Shown: positions 26,086-34,745 of the stretch, piece after piece
How positions within the stretch are numbered: position 1 is the stretch's first letter
Layout of the letters: the number at the start of each line of letters is the position of its first letter
NCBI RefSeq assembly: GCF_900167375.1
Contig: NZ_FUWY01000007.1
Coordinates: 87,930 to 151,929, forward strand
Length of the DNA stretch: 64,000 bases
Source of the DNA: Anaerorhabdus furcosa
Lineage (GTDB): Bacteria; Bacillota_I; Bacilli_A; Erysipelotrichales; Erysipelotrichaceae
Reading direction: 5' to 3'
The notes under the pieces: model-generated
The model's input: the letters and a program-made list of their open reading frames with translations, nothing else
The model's database searches: none
What the model was told of the DNA's origin: nothing
Position numbers and translations under genes: made by a program

Positions 26086-26580
26086 ATGAAAACTAATTCT
26101 ACAAAACGTTTTGTGTACATTACACTCTTAAGTGCAATGGCAATTACAATTAATATTCTTGAATCAACACTAATTCCCCCCTTACCATTTGGAATACGAT
26201 TTGGTTTAGCTAATATCATTGCCCTAATCACAATTGAAATCTTAGGTGTTAAGGAAATGATTATTGTGAACATCATGCGTGTTGTGATTGGTAATCTACT
26301 TAGAGGATTAATCTTTGGAACAACTTTCTGGATAGCATTTGGTGGTGTGGCATTAAGTAGTATTGTATTAATCTTATGTAAGAAAATGAATTCTTCGCTC
26401 TTATTTACATCAACGTTAAGTTCGATTGGACATACTGTTGGTCAAGTTTTTGTGGTGATGTTTATCTACCAACAAGCAAGTATGATTGCGATTGTACCTT
26501 ATTTATTGATTGCAGCAATTCCTACAGGTATTCTTACAGGTATTGTAGCGAAAGAAGCGTTAAAAAGAGTAAAAGTATAG
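26086..26580 (+). CDS. Gx transporter family protein (HppS component I-like)
   Basis: A 164-residue membrane protein with five or so hydrophobic helices. Glycine/asparagine-rich segments PFGIRFGLANIIAL and RVVIGNLLRGLIFG match the Gx transporter family, formerly annotated heptaprenyl diphosphate synthase component I and resembling ECF S-components. It follows the NusG_II gene by eight bases. It probably imports a small molecule (inference from family). The expected polyprenyl synthase neighbour is absent. Confidence 0.8.
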   Translation: MKTNSTKRFVYITLLSAMAITINILESTLIPPLPFGIRFGLANIIALITIEILGVKEMIIVNIMRVVIGNLLRGLIFGTTFWIAFGGVALSSIVLILCKKMNSSLLFTSTLSSIGHTVGQVFVVMFIYQQASMIAIVPYLLIAAIPTGILTGIVAKEALKRVKV

Positions 26581-26587
26581 TAAATCT

Positions 26588-26615
26588 AGAACAAACTAAA
26601 TGGTTTGTTCTTTTT
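26588..26615 (+). terminator. Intrinsic terminator
   Basis: AGAACAAAC and GTTTGTTCT form a nine-bp stem with a six-base loop followed by a T-run; ends the NusG_II-Gx unit. Confidence 0.8.
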
Positions 26616-26719
26616 CTTGGATTATGTAGTAAATAAAGAAATAAAAACCCTGAAATACTTGAAAAAACAAGTGAAATACGATATAAGGTACTAAGGGATT
26701 GTTTTAAGGGAGATGCAAA

Positions 26720-26773
26720 ATGAATAGGATTAATTGTAGTGTAAAGAAAGTAATAATCTTTCTAGGTTACTAA
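26720..26773 (+). CDS. Short upstream reading frame before amidohydrolase
   Basis: A 17-codon frame (MNRINCSVKKVIIFLGY) has a good AAGGGAGATG ribosome site and ends one base before the amidohydrolase ATG (TAATATG). The amidohydrolase itself has only a weak site, so re-initiation after this peptide is plausible. The peptide has no amino acid bias typical of an attenuator. It may equally be chance. Confidence 0.35.
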   Translation: MNRINCSVKKVIIFLGY

Positions 26774-26774
26774 T

Positions 26775-27857
26775 ATGAAAGAATTATTATTAAAAGATTA
26801 TAAGCCCGAATTAGAATGTGTGAGAAAACTTACTGAAATTAAAAAAGCAAGATTCCCAGTCATTGATATTCATACGCATTTAGGTAAGTTAGGCTTAGGA
26901 GAAGAGTATCAGTCAAAATATGATTTAAAGAAATATTTAGATAAATTAGTTAAATTAAATGTAAAGCATATTGTGAATATGGATGGTTTATATCAAGATG
27001 ATTTTGATAAGATGATGAAGTTTACCACAAATTACAATCACTACATTACAACTTTTATGTCCATTGATTTTTCTAATTTTGGTTCCAAAACATTTGAAGA
27101 GGAAACTACAGATCATATATTAGCTTGCTATCATAGAGGTTCTAGAGGAATAAGACTAGAACATCAGATTTCTTTTACTTATAAAGATAAGAAGGGTAAT
27201 TATCTTCGCTTGGACGATGAGAGGTTAAAGTTTATCTACAAATTAGCGAGGAAATTTGATATTCCTGTATATATCAGAGTAGGAGATAGTAAAGCTTATT
27301 TCAAAGCTATAAATGAAAATAACGAACAAATTGAAACCTTAATAAATAATCCAAAACAATCACATTATAATAATGGAAGCCCATCCTTTGAAGAATTATT
27401 AGAGATGCAAGAAAACGTAATTAAAGGAAATAAACAAACCAAATTCATTGTAGGACACTTTGGTTCCTATGTTGAGAATTTAAGTTATGTGGCAAAACAG
27501 CTTGATGCTTGCTCTAATATGTTTATTGATATGGCGGGATGTGTTGCTGAGCTGGGAAGAGTTCCCTATGCAGCGCGTAAATTTTTTATTAAATATCAAA
27601 ATAGAATTCTATTTGGAACAGATAGTACACCATTAAATGATCAAGATTTCATCACTTCAGTACGTTTCTTAGAAACATTTGATGAATGTTTTGAACATCA
27701 TCGACAAGGTCGTTGGTATATTTATGGTATTGAATTACCTAATCGTGTACTGAAAAAAGTGTATTATCAAAATGCATGTTTGTTACTAAAAATCCCAAAT
27801 GAGTTATTATATATTAATGATATAATTATTAAAGATTTAAAAAGCAATGAAGAGTAA
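26775..27857 (+). CDS. Amidohydrolase-family metal-dependent hydrolase
   Basis: A 360-residue TIM-barrel hydrolase of the amidohydrolase-2 (COG2159) type. DIHTHLG near residue 34 carries the first metal histidines, VGHFGS the later histidine and FGTDSTP the catalytic aspartate. Family members include decarboxylases and lactonases; the substrate is not deducible. It is a single gene between the terminator at 26588 and that at 27897. Confidence 0.8.
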   Translation: MKELLLKDYKPELECVRKLTEIKKARFPVIDIHTHLGKLGLGEEYQSKYDLKKYLDKLVKLNVKHIVNMDGLYQDDFDKMMKFTTNYNHYITTFMSIDFSNFGSKTFEEETTDHILACYHRGSRGIRLEHQISFTYKDKKGNYLRLDDERLKFIYKLARKFDIPVYIRVGDSKAYFKAINENNEQIETLINNPKQSHYNNGSPSFEELLEMQENVIKGNKQTKFIVGHFGSYVENLSYVAKQLDACSNMFIDMAGCVAELGRVPYAARKFFIKYQNRILFGTDSTPLNDQDFITSVRFLETFDECFEHHRQGRWYIYGIELPNRVLKKVYYQNACLLLKIPNELLYINDIIIKDLKSNEE

Positions 27858-27896
27858 TAAGTTCTAAATTAAATATGTAAAAAGCAGGACATAGTT

Positions 27897-27940
27897 ATAG
27901 TGGTAATCATTCATAGATTGGATGATTACCACTATTTTTT
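27897..27940 (+). terminator. Strong terminator
   Basis: A perfect 14-bp stem (27897-27910 with 27922-27935) with an 11-base loop is followed by six T residues. It insulates the recombinase locus from the amidohydrolase. Confidence 0.85.
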
Positions 27941-28029
27941 ATTAGTCCCAGATTTTAAATGCTAACTTTTGATAAGAAATTACTTTAAAGAAATTTTAAA
28001 ATATTTGTTTAAATAATAATCATATACAC

Positions 28030-28045
28030 CATACAATATTGTATG
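28030..28045. promoter_or_regulatory. Perfect 16-bp palindrome upstream of the recombinase
   Basis: CATACAATATTGTATG is perfectly self-complementary and lies 32 bases before the recombinase start, at promoter position. It shares the half-sequence ATACAA/TTGTAT with the inverted repeats of the switch downstream, so the recombinase might bind it and autoregulate (inference). Confidence 0.45.
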
Positions 28046-28076
28046 ATATTCAGTAAATAGTGTAGTAGGAGGAAAA

Positions 28077-28910
28077 ATGGAAAAGCAATTGAATCAATTT
28101 TGTGAATTACTTAAGAATGAAGAAAAAAGTGAAAATACGATACAAAAATACAGAAGAGATATTCAAAAATATCTGGATTACTTAACTGCAAACAACATGG
28201 ATATTTCAAAAGAAAGTGTGATCGGGTTTAAAAAAAATCTTTTATTAAGCTACAGTGTAACGAGTTCAAATTCAATGATTGTTGCAGTTAATAACTATCT
28301 TAAATTTATAGGTAGAGCAGAATACTGTGTCAAAATCTACAAACATCAAGAACAGATCTATAGGAAAGAAGAAAGAAGTTTAGAACTTAATGACTATAAG
28401 TTATTATTAAAAGAAGCAAGATTACTTCATGATGAACGTACAAAGAATGTTGTTTGTACTTTTGCAGAAACAGGTATAAGAGTAAGTGAACTTAAAAGTA
28501 TTACCGTGGATTCATTAAATAAAAGGCAGGTTGTCATTAACAACAAAGGAAAGATAAGAACGATTATTTTAACTGAAAATCTAACAAAAAGATTAAAAAA
28601 ATATTGTGAGAATCGAAATATCAAATCTGGTGCAGTCTTTATTACAAAAAGTGGGAAGCCAATTGACCGCTTCTATATCTGGCGACTTATGAAAAATCTG
28701 GCATTAAAAGCAAAAGTACTTCAAAGTAAAGTATTTCCCCACAATTTCAGACATTTGTTTGCTAAACAGTATTATAAAAAGCAAAGAGATATTGCACGTT
28801 TAGCCGACTTTTTAGGACATAGTAGTATAGAAACAACAAGAATTTACATCTCAACAAGCAACCTAAATGAGTGTAGATTACAATTGGAAAAACTATTTTC
28901 TATAAATTAA
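28077..28910 (+). CDS. Tyrosine site-specific recombinase (probable DNA invertase)
   Basis: A 277-residue XerC/D-like integrase. An N-terminal SAM-like core-binding domain (about 1-90) precedes the catalytic domain. Residues seen are R135 (ETGIRVSEL), lysines at 157/159 in the beta hairpin, H222 and R225 (HNFRHLF), H248 (LGHSS) and the nucleophile Y257 (TRIYIS). The catalytic set is complete. AGGAGG gives a strong start. Its stop is one base before a 26-bp repeat that occurs again inverted at 29125, so its most likely job is inverting the DNA between them, not element integration; no other mobile-element genes are adjacent. Confidence 0.88.
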   Translation: MEKQLNQFCELLKNEEKSENTIQKYRRDIQKYLDYLTANNMDISKESVIGFKKNLLLSYSVTSSNSMIVAVNNYLKFIGRAEYCVKIYKHQEQIYRKEERSLELNDYKLLLKEARLLHDERTKNVVCTFAETGIRVSELKSITVDSLNKRQVVINNKGKIRTIILTENLTKRLKKYCENRNIKSGAVFITKSGKPIDRFYIWRLMKNLALKAKVLQSKVFPHNFRHLFAKQYYKKQRDIARLADFLGHSSIETTRIYISTSNLNECRLQLEKLFSIN

Positions 28911-28911
28911 A

Positions 28912-28937
28912 ACAACATAATTCGCATTATGTTGTAT
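28912..28937 (+). repeat. Left inverted repeat of invertible segment
   Basis: This 26-bp sequence occurs at 29125-29150 as its exact reverse complement. It is itself a near palindrome: ten-base arms ACAACATAAT and ATTATGTTGT around an asymmetric centre TCGC, plus AT. That is the form of a tyrosine-recombinase core site, the centre setting the direction. Confidence 0.9.
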
Positions 28938-28966
28938 TGAAATATTCCTCGCTTATCATTTACACC

Positions 28967-28995
28967 ATTTTATCACCTAAATTTAACTAATACAA
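28967..28995 (-). promoter_or_regulatory. Leftward promoter inside the invertible segment
   Basis: On the minus strand TTGTAT (28995-28990), a 17-base spacer, and TAAAAT (28972-28967) with a TGA extended -10. In this orientation it would transcribe antisense into the recombinase gene; after inversion it would face the coiled-coil gene. Confidence 0.55.
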
Positions 28996-29017
28996 TTTTT
29001 TTTATGTAGCACAAAAC

Positions 29018-29051
29018 AATTAAGTTCTTTATTTCTAGACTTAATTTTTTT
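29018..29051 (+). terminator. Rightward terminator inside the invertible segment
   Basis: AATTAAGT (29018-29025) pairs with ACTTAATT (29039-29046), extendable with one bulge, and runs into seven T residues. It would block read-through to the coiled-coil gene in the present orientation. In reverse the downstream sequence is GTTTTGTG, a much poorer terminator tail. Confidence 0.65.
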
Positions 29052-29124
29052 GTGGTTTTCGATTTTCAATTTCAGTTCTGCCCACCCATAAAATATAGTT
29101 TTCCTTTTAAATTAGTTATTTATG

Positions 29125-29150
29125 ATACAACATAATGCGAATTATGTTGT
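29125..29150 (-). repeat. Right inverted repeat of invertible segment
   Basis: Exact reverse complement of 28912-28937 over 26 bp; flanking bases differ on both sides, so the repeat ends are sharp. The opposed TCGC/GCGA centres mean recombination would invert rather than delete. Confidence 0.9.
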
Positions 29151-29178
29151 ATTGGTCCAAAATAGGGGGAATAATAAC

Positions 29179-32100
29179 ATGAGTAGATTAAATATATTTG
29201 GGATAGGTAAGAAAACTAAAGAGCTAAAGCCTAGCGATATTCAGTTAGAAATTGATAAAAAGGAAAAGAGTATAAATCAGATAGAAAAAGAGTTAAAAAA
29301 AGCTGATGATTTAATCGAGAAAAACGAAGTGATTCAGGAAAAGGAATATAATGCAAAAAAGAAACAAATCAATCAAAATAAGAAAAAACTGAATACTCTA
29401 ATTAAGGGTGTTAAAGAAGAGACCTCACTTTTGGAAGGCAAAATAGAAAATCTATCTAAGAAAGCTGTTATTGCAGATGAAAAAATAAGCAAGAAGAAAA
29501 CTTCTATTAGGAATAATTCAAATAAATCAAAAGAGAAAGTCAAAGAAAAATTAATTGATAAAGAAGAGAAAATAAATGAAGAATTATTGAAAAATAAAGC
29601 CGTTCAAAAAGAGAAATATTTAGTTGAAAAAGAGAAACTGATGCATGAATTAGATGCTGTAAAAGACAATACAGAATCTGAGGCATTGATACGCTTAGAA
29701 GAGAAAAAAAGGGATATTAAAAATATAGAGGACCAAATAGAAGAAGCAGAAAAAAAGTATTCAAGAACTCTTCTAGAATTAGAAAATGAGTTAAGTGTTC
29801 TATTACAAAATAAGGAAATAACAATCGATAATTATAATGATCAAATTCAGCAATATAAACACAATCAAAATGCTGAGTTGGAAAGTAAAAAAGTAGACCT
29901 TAGAAATAGAATAAAACTATGGGCTTTTGACTTCGATGAATATGCTTTAAAGAACAAAGCATTTTATGATTCCAAGAAAGCAGAATTAGAATTACTAAAT
30001 CGACAAGAAGAAGATTTAAATAACTTATTAAAACAGAAACAAGACCAATATGAATTAGAGCGAAGAAATTCATTACAAGCGCATTCAATGAAAATTAAGG
30101 AATTAGAAGTAGCTGAAGATGAGTTGAAAAACAGGTTAGATGAGATTCAACAAGAATATCGTGTAATAAGTGATACGTATAATCAAGAAGTCGAATATTT
30201 TAAGAGTAAACGAGATCATGAACAAGATGAAATTCAAGACTTTATATCAAAACTGAATCTTGAATATGAACAGTACCAACAAGAAATAACAAGAAAAACT
30301 AATGAACTTGATGACAAACTTAAAATAGAGGTGGATGCTCTCTATTGTTTTTATCGTGATTTACTCAAAGACGAAGAAGAAAAGTTCAATCGCCATCTAG
30401 ACTTTGTTAAGGAAGAAATACGAAGAAAAGATACGAAATTAGAACTAGATAAACAACAAATAGAAACAAAAAAAGGAATGATTGAGAATGAGTACTATCA
30501 AAAGATCAATGATCTAAAAGATAGAATTATGACTTGTGAAGCAGATATGAAAAATGTTGAATCTGTTCATCATGCACAATTGTCTAACATAAAGCAAGAG
30601 TATGAGAGAAAAATTGTGGAAATTCAAGAACAACTCAAATCGGAAGAAACAGAATTCAAGAAGAAAAAAGCAAAACTGGATGAAGAAACAAATCATTGTA
30701 TTCAACAAGCAGACGAGAATAAGAAAATAGTACAAACTCTAAGAAAAGAAAATGATACAAAGATCGCAATATTTGAGAAAGAAATCAAAGAATTAGAGAA
30801 ATCGCAACAAGTTACAGTTGATGAGAAAAAATCAATTATTACACAGTTGAATAAAGAACTACTTTCAATTTCCAAAAATATTGAAGCAATAGAAGAAAAA
30901 AGGTTAATTGAACAAGGTAAGCATGAAGAAAGTTTAAAATCTTTAGAGAAAAAACGACAAGATTTATTGTTGAATCATCAAGAGAAAATCCAAAAATCAA
31001 AAGATAAGTTTCAATTGAGTATTGAAAAATTTGAACAAGAAGTTTTAAAGAAAAAAGAAGAAATGCAAGAATACTATGAAGATAGTATCCAAAAACTACA
31101 AAGTGATCATGAACAACGAATTATTGAATTAAATAAAAATAGTGAAGAACTCGCAAAGAAGATCACAGAAGAAATTAGAGAAAGTCAATCAAAGTTGGAA
31201 TTCTTAGAAGAAGAATACAAACTGAAAATTGATCATGAACAAAGTCAATTAAAAGATTCGCTAGCTAGATTAAGTGATTATAGAGAAAATTGCAATGAAG
31301 CGTTAAATAAAATCAAATTAGATAATAACAATAAACTTTCATTAATAAATGATAATGCACAGAAGAATATCCAAGAAATAGCAAATGAATTCAATAAACA
31401 AGCAATTGATCTAAATCAAAAAATCAGAGTATTATCAATTGATTTAGAACGTATGGCAGAAGAAGAAAATGAATTGGTTTTTCATATGAGCCAGGTACAA
31501 GAAGAATTCGAATCTAAGAAAAATGAGTTAATCAGCAAGAATACAAATGATTTAGAAGGATATTTAAATGAAGTTAATCAATTAGAGGAAGAAATTAGTT
31601 TAAAACGAGAAGAAATTAAACACTCAGAAGTAGCACTTGATGAATTAGTCAATCATTATCAGTTAATTCAACAAGATGAAAATCAAAAATTAAACGAGTT
31701 AAAACGCGCATTGAATGAAGAATTCAACAACCAAAATCATGAGATTGATGATTCAATAGCACAACTTGAAACATCAAAAGAAGAACGCATTAATTATTTA
31801 AAGACAGAGTATGAAATATCTAGAAGAAACTACTCCAATCAATTAAATGCTGAGCTTTTAAGTATTCAAAATAAAATAGAAGATGAAAAGAACAGAGTAC
31901 TAAGAGAGCAAAAAGAATTAGAATCTAGATATGCATTGAGTTTAGAAGAAAACAATCGCATTTTAAATAAAATAAGAGATGAAATAAAAGAAACAACGTT
32001 AGAATTTGATAGAGAAAAGCAAAAATACGATGATGAAATTACTATATTGCAACAAGAATTTGAGCAAAGAAAGAATCAACTCGAAGAAGAAGCAGAACTT

Positions 32101-34089
32101 TCAAGAGAGAATAGTATTAAGCAATACAATGAATTTAAGAATGATTTGGTGGCAAAAGCAAATGCATTGGAGCTAGATAAGATTCAAGTTAAAAATTCAA
32201 TTGATGCAAAGATAAAGCAGCAAGAGAAAAAGAAGGAAGTTATTGATAAATTCATTGAAGATTACAAGCGAAATCAAAAGATATACGAAGATGACAAAGA
32301 AAGAGAAATATCAAATTACAAAGTGATGATCAATCATCTAGATGAAGATATCCAGCATCTTCATGATGAACTTACATCCGCAAAATTGAGTAATGAAGAA
32401 AAACTAAATGAGTTGTATACAGTTCAAAAACAAGTTGAAGAGCAAATTAATCAATTGACATCAAATCGTTCAGAAAAATTCCAAGAAGCAATTGATAAAG
32501 TAAAAGCAGAGCATGAGCAAGTTATTCAAAAATTCATTGAAGAGCAAGAAGAAAAGAAAAAGACAATTACTATACAAAATGAAGAAATACTTCATAATTT
32601 CATTGCGGACTTTGAAGATTATAAGGAAAAATTAAATGAGCAATTAGATGCTAAAAAAATGGAAATTGATGAATCGATTCGAGTAGGCGAAGAAAATCTT
32701 GCGTTAGAAAAAACTAAACTTGAAAACATTATAACTACTTTACAAGAAGAAGAGAATAAACGAATAGAGCAACGTAACAAAGAAAAAGCTGACTTTGAAA
32801 ACTACTGGAATAGATCACTTGAAGAAATACGTCTACGGATTAAACAATCTGAAGAAAGAATGCAATTACAAAAAGATGAAATCTATAATCAATATAATCC
32901 GGAAATAGAAAAACTAAGTTTAGAATTCACAGAACTACAAAAGCAAGAAGAGAGTATAGTTCAAAATATTCAAGAGTTAGAAGAAAAATTCCAACAACGT
33001 AAATACGAAAAAGAACAAAAGCAGTATCAATATGAGAGTGAATGCAAACAAAATGTCTTAAATCTTGAAAATGAAATAAATCAAAAACAAGAGAAGATTA
33101 TTTTATTGCGTCAAGAATTAGAGCAAGAAGAAATTCGCTATAGTGATATTCGTCAAAAAGAAGAGAATCAACTAAAGGCAAATGTCCAAGCAAAAGAAGA
33201 TTTATTAGCAGAAGAGAAAGAAAAAATAGATAGAATAATTGGAAAGCAAAAGAAGATTTTTGATAAGCTATCTGCAAAGAAAATAGCAATGATAGAAGAA
33301 GAAAATAAACGTAAGTACAAGATATTAGAAAAAGAATTAAGAAGAATTGAAAAGGAAAAGGCAAGTGTGGGTGAAAGCTTTGAATTAACAATGGATGAGC
33401 TTGAAAGAATGGTTAATGAAAAAGAACAACTCTATGAATCTTTATTAAATGAGCAAATTGCAAAGAACAATGTTTATATTCAAGAATACAAAGAAAGAAT
33501 TCATAAACATCAAGCAAGTGATGAACAAGAAGATGTAATTGAATTGAATAAGATGGAAAACTTACGCAGTCAATTACTAAATGAAGAAGAAGTGAGTAAT
33601 GAAGAAATGGATGCGAATTTGCTAAGAATCAAAAATGAGTTCATGAACAATATCGCGGCCTTAAAAGAGAAAAACAGTCTTGTTTCAAAGGGAATAAGTA
33701 AGTTGCATAATGAATATGAACTGTTGGATATGAAATATTTCTCAGAAGATGAAATAGTAGATTATGAAGAGATATTTAAATCATTTGAAAATGAATTAAA
33801 CAGACGCAAAGCACAATTAAAGAAGTTGGAAGAGGAAGAGTACGATATCCACCAAATTAAATTAAGTAGTCAAGATAAGCAATCTGAACTCTATCAAAAA
33901 ATGATAAACAAATATCAAAAAATAATAGAATCGCTTGATAATGAAATCGATGATGAACAACTACGCCTAGTAGAATTTGAGAAACAAATAAGTGAAGAAC
34001 GTCGTCTTCAAAAGGAAATGGAAATTGACAACAAAAACTTATTTAATAAGAAGTTAAGTTTCTTAAAAGAGAAGAGGTATGACAACTAG
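29179..34089 (+). CDS. Giant cytoplasmic coiled-coil protein under switch control
   Basis: A 1,636-residue protein. After a short non-coil start (MSRLNIFGIGKKTK) nearly the whole length is heptad-like, rich in Glu, Lys, Gln, Asn and Leu, with few aromatics and almost no Pro or Gly. No signal peptide, membrane segment, Walker motif or LPxTG is seen, so a cytoplasmic rod of great length is expected; it is not an SMC ATPase. AGGGGGA eight bases upstream fixes the ATG at 29179; an in-frame ATG at 29122 lies within the invertible repeat and has no ribosome site. Function unknown. Cytoskeletal, scaffolding or tethering roles are guesses. Confidence 0.8.
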   Translation: MSRLNIFGIGKKTKELKPSDIQLEIDKKEKSINQIEKELKKADDLIEKNEVIQEKEYNAKKKQINQNKKKLNTLIKGVKEETSLLEGKIENLSKKAVIADEKISKKKTSIRNNSNKSKEKVKEKLIDKEEKINEELLKNKAVQKEKYLVEKEKLMHELDAVKDNTESEALIRLEEKKRDIKNIEDQIEEAEKKYSRTLLELENELSVLLQNKEITIDNYNDQIQQYKHNQNAELESKKVDLRNRIKLWAFDFDEYALKNKAFYDSKKAELELLNRQEEDLNNLLKQKQDQYELERRNSLQAHSMKIKELEVAEDELKNRLDEIQQEYRVISDTYNQEVEYFKSKRDHEQDEIQDFISKLNLEYEQYQQEITRKTNELDDKLKIEVDALYCFYRDLLKDEEEKFNRHLDFVKEEIRRKDTKLELDKQQIETKKGMIENEYYQKINDLKDRIMTCEADMKNVESVHHAQLSNIKQEYERKIVEIQEQLKSEETEFKKKKAKLDEETNHCIQQADENKKIVQTLRKENDTKIAIFEKEIKELEKSQQVTVDEKKSIITQLNKELLSISKNIEAIEEKRLIEQGKHEESLKSLEKKRQDLLLNHQEKIQKSKDKFQLSIEKFEQEVLKKKEEMQEYYEDSIQKLQSDHEQRIIELNKNSEELAKKITEEIRESQSKLEFLEEEYKLKIDHEQSQLKDSLARLSDYRENCNEALNKIKLDNNNKLSLINDNAQKNIQEIANEFNKQAIDLNQKIRVLSIDLERMAEEENELVFHMSQVQEEFESKKNELISKNTNDLEGYLNEVNQLEEEISLKREEIKHSEVALDELVNHYQLIQQDENQKLNELKRALNEEFNNQNHEIDDSIAQLETSKEERINYLKTEYEISRRNYSNQLNAELLSIQNKIEDEKNRVLREQKELESRYALSLEENNRILNKIRDEIKETTLEFDREKQKYDDEITILQQEFEQRKNQLEEEAELSRENSIKQYNEFKNDLVAKANALELDKIQVKNSIDAKIKQQEKKKEVIDKFIEDYKRNQKIYEDDKEREISNYKVMINHLDEDIQHLHDELTSAKLSNEEKLNELYTVQKQVEEQINQLTSNRSEKFQEAIDKVKAEHEQVIQKFIEEQEEKKKTITIQNEEILHNFIADFEDYKEKLNEQLDAKKMEIDESIRVGEENLALEKTKLENIITTLQEEENKRIEQRNKEKADFENYWNRSLEEIRLRIKQSEERMQLQKDEIYNQYNPEIEKLSLEFTELQKQEESIVQNIQELEEKFQQRKYEKEQKQYQYESECKQNVLNLENEINQKQEKIILLRQELEQEEIRYSDIRQKEENQLKANVQAKEDLLAEEKEKIDRIIGKQKKIFDKLSAKKIAMIEEENKRKYKILEKELRRIEKEKASVGESFELTMDELERMVNEKEQLYESLLNEQIAKNNVYIQEYKERIHKHQASDEQEDVIELNKMENLRSQLLNEEEVSNEEMDANLLRIKNEFMNNIAALKEKNSLVSKGISKLHNEYELLDMKYFSEDEIVDYEEIFKSFENELNRRKAQLKKLEEEEYDIHQIKLSSQDKQSELYQKMINKYQKIIESLDNEIDDEQLRLVEFEKQISEERRLQKEMEIDNKNLFNKKLSFLKEKRYDN

Positions 34090-34110
34090 GATTTCTAAGC
34101 ACAGTAATAA

Positions 34111-34152
34111 AAAAGAAAGTTTTGAAGTTATTAAACTTCTAGCTTTCTTTTT
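34111..34152 (+). terminator. Terminator of the coiled-coil gene
   Basis: AAAAGAAAG and CTTTCTTTTT arms enclose an inner GAAGTT/AACTTC stem; T-rich tail. It lies between the coiled-coil gene and the convergent histidine phosphatase and may serve both. Confidence 0.65.
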
Positions 34153-34157
34153 GTTTG

Positions 34158-34745
34158 TTAGTAGATATGTGTTTTGGAATTCGTGAATAAATCAATTGAT
34201 TCTATATGTTGACATGTAGTACCATCAAAAGTCATTTTTACAACCCAAGGCATGATATCCACAATATGCCAAAATGCATCAAATTCAAATGAGGGTTGGT
34301 AATAATTGATGATAGTTGATAGAGCAGTTCCATGAGTGGCAATTGCAAATGTTTTTCCTTGCTGATCTATTAGAAGTTGTTGTAGTGCACTGATATTTCT
34401 ATCTTGAACTTCTTTTAAGGTCTCACCATTATTCAATTTATAATGAAAATCCTCCCATTGATTCTTTGCAAAAGTTTTAAAGTCATCAATCCAACCTGAA
34501 TCTACTTTACGTTCTCTAAAGTCCTCAATTTCTTGAATATTTAACTGCTTTGTATCAGCAAAATCTTGAATTGTTAATAATGAACGGCGATAAGGACTAG
34601 AGAAAAGTAAATCAATTCCCTTATCCATTAAATAATCCGTTACAAGTTTACAATCGTTTAATCCTTTTTCAGTTAATCCACGCTTTCTTTCATCATGATT
34701 TTCATGATCAGATGTAGCGTGGCGAATAAAATAAATAATTGTCAT
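34158..34745 (-). CDS. Histidine phosphatase-family protein
   Basis: A 195-residue phosphoglycerate mutase-like phosphatase. FIRHATSDHEN carries the catalytic RH(A/G) motif with the phospho-histidine, FSSPYRRSLLT the second arginine, and ATHGTAL the second histidine. It likely dephosphorylates a small metabolite; the substrate is unknown. Its ATG follows the uridine phosphorylase stop with no gap, so the two are one operon and the substrate may be a (deoxy)ribose or nucleotide phosphate (inference). Confidence 0.8.
   Translation of the reverse strand: MTIIYFIRHATSDHENHDERKRGLTEKGLNDCKLVTDYLMDKGIDLLFSSPYRRSLLTIQDFADTKQLNIQEIEDFRERKVDSGWIDDFKTFAKNQWEDFHYKLNNGETLKEVQDRNISALQQLLIDQQGKTFAIATHGTALSTIINYYQPSFEFDAFWHIVDIMPWVVKMTFDGTTCQHIESIDLFTNSKTHIY

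Larger units (their letters stand above)
28912..29150. other. Invertible promoter segment (phase-variation switch)
   Basis: A 187-base non-coding AT-rich segment (28938-29124) is enclosed by perfect 26-bp inverted repeats. It lies between a tyrosine recombinase and the large coiled-coil gene, whose ribosome site begins 15 bases past the right repeat. As assembled, its best promoter reads left, away from the coiled-coil gene, and a terminator reads right. Inversion would turn the promoter towards the coiled-coil gene and weaken the terminator. The architecture is seen directly; the switching is inferred. Confidence 0.8.

Noticed and set aside
27897..27940. 14-bp inverted arms as a second recombinase site
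   Set aside because: They differ entirely from the switch repeats and end in a T-run, so they are a terminator.
29122..29178. Longer start for the coiled-coil protein inside the right repeat
   Set aside because: It has no ribosome site and would be cut off from its gene by inversion; ATG 29179 has AGGGGGA.
29179..34089. SMC or Rad50-type ATPase
   Set aside because: No Walker A, signature or Walker B motif at either end of the coiled coil.
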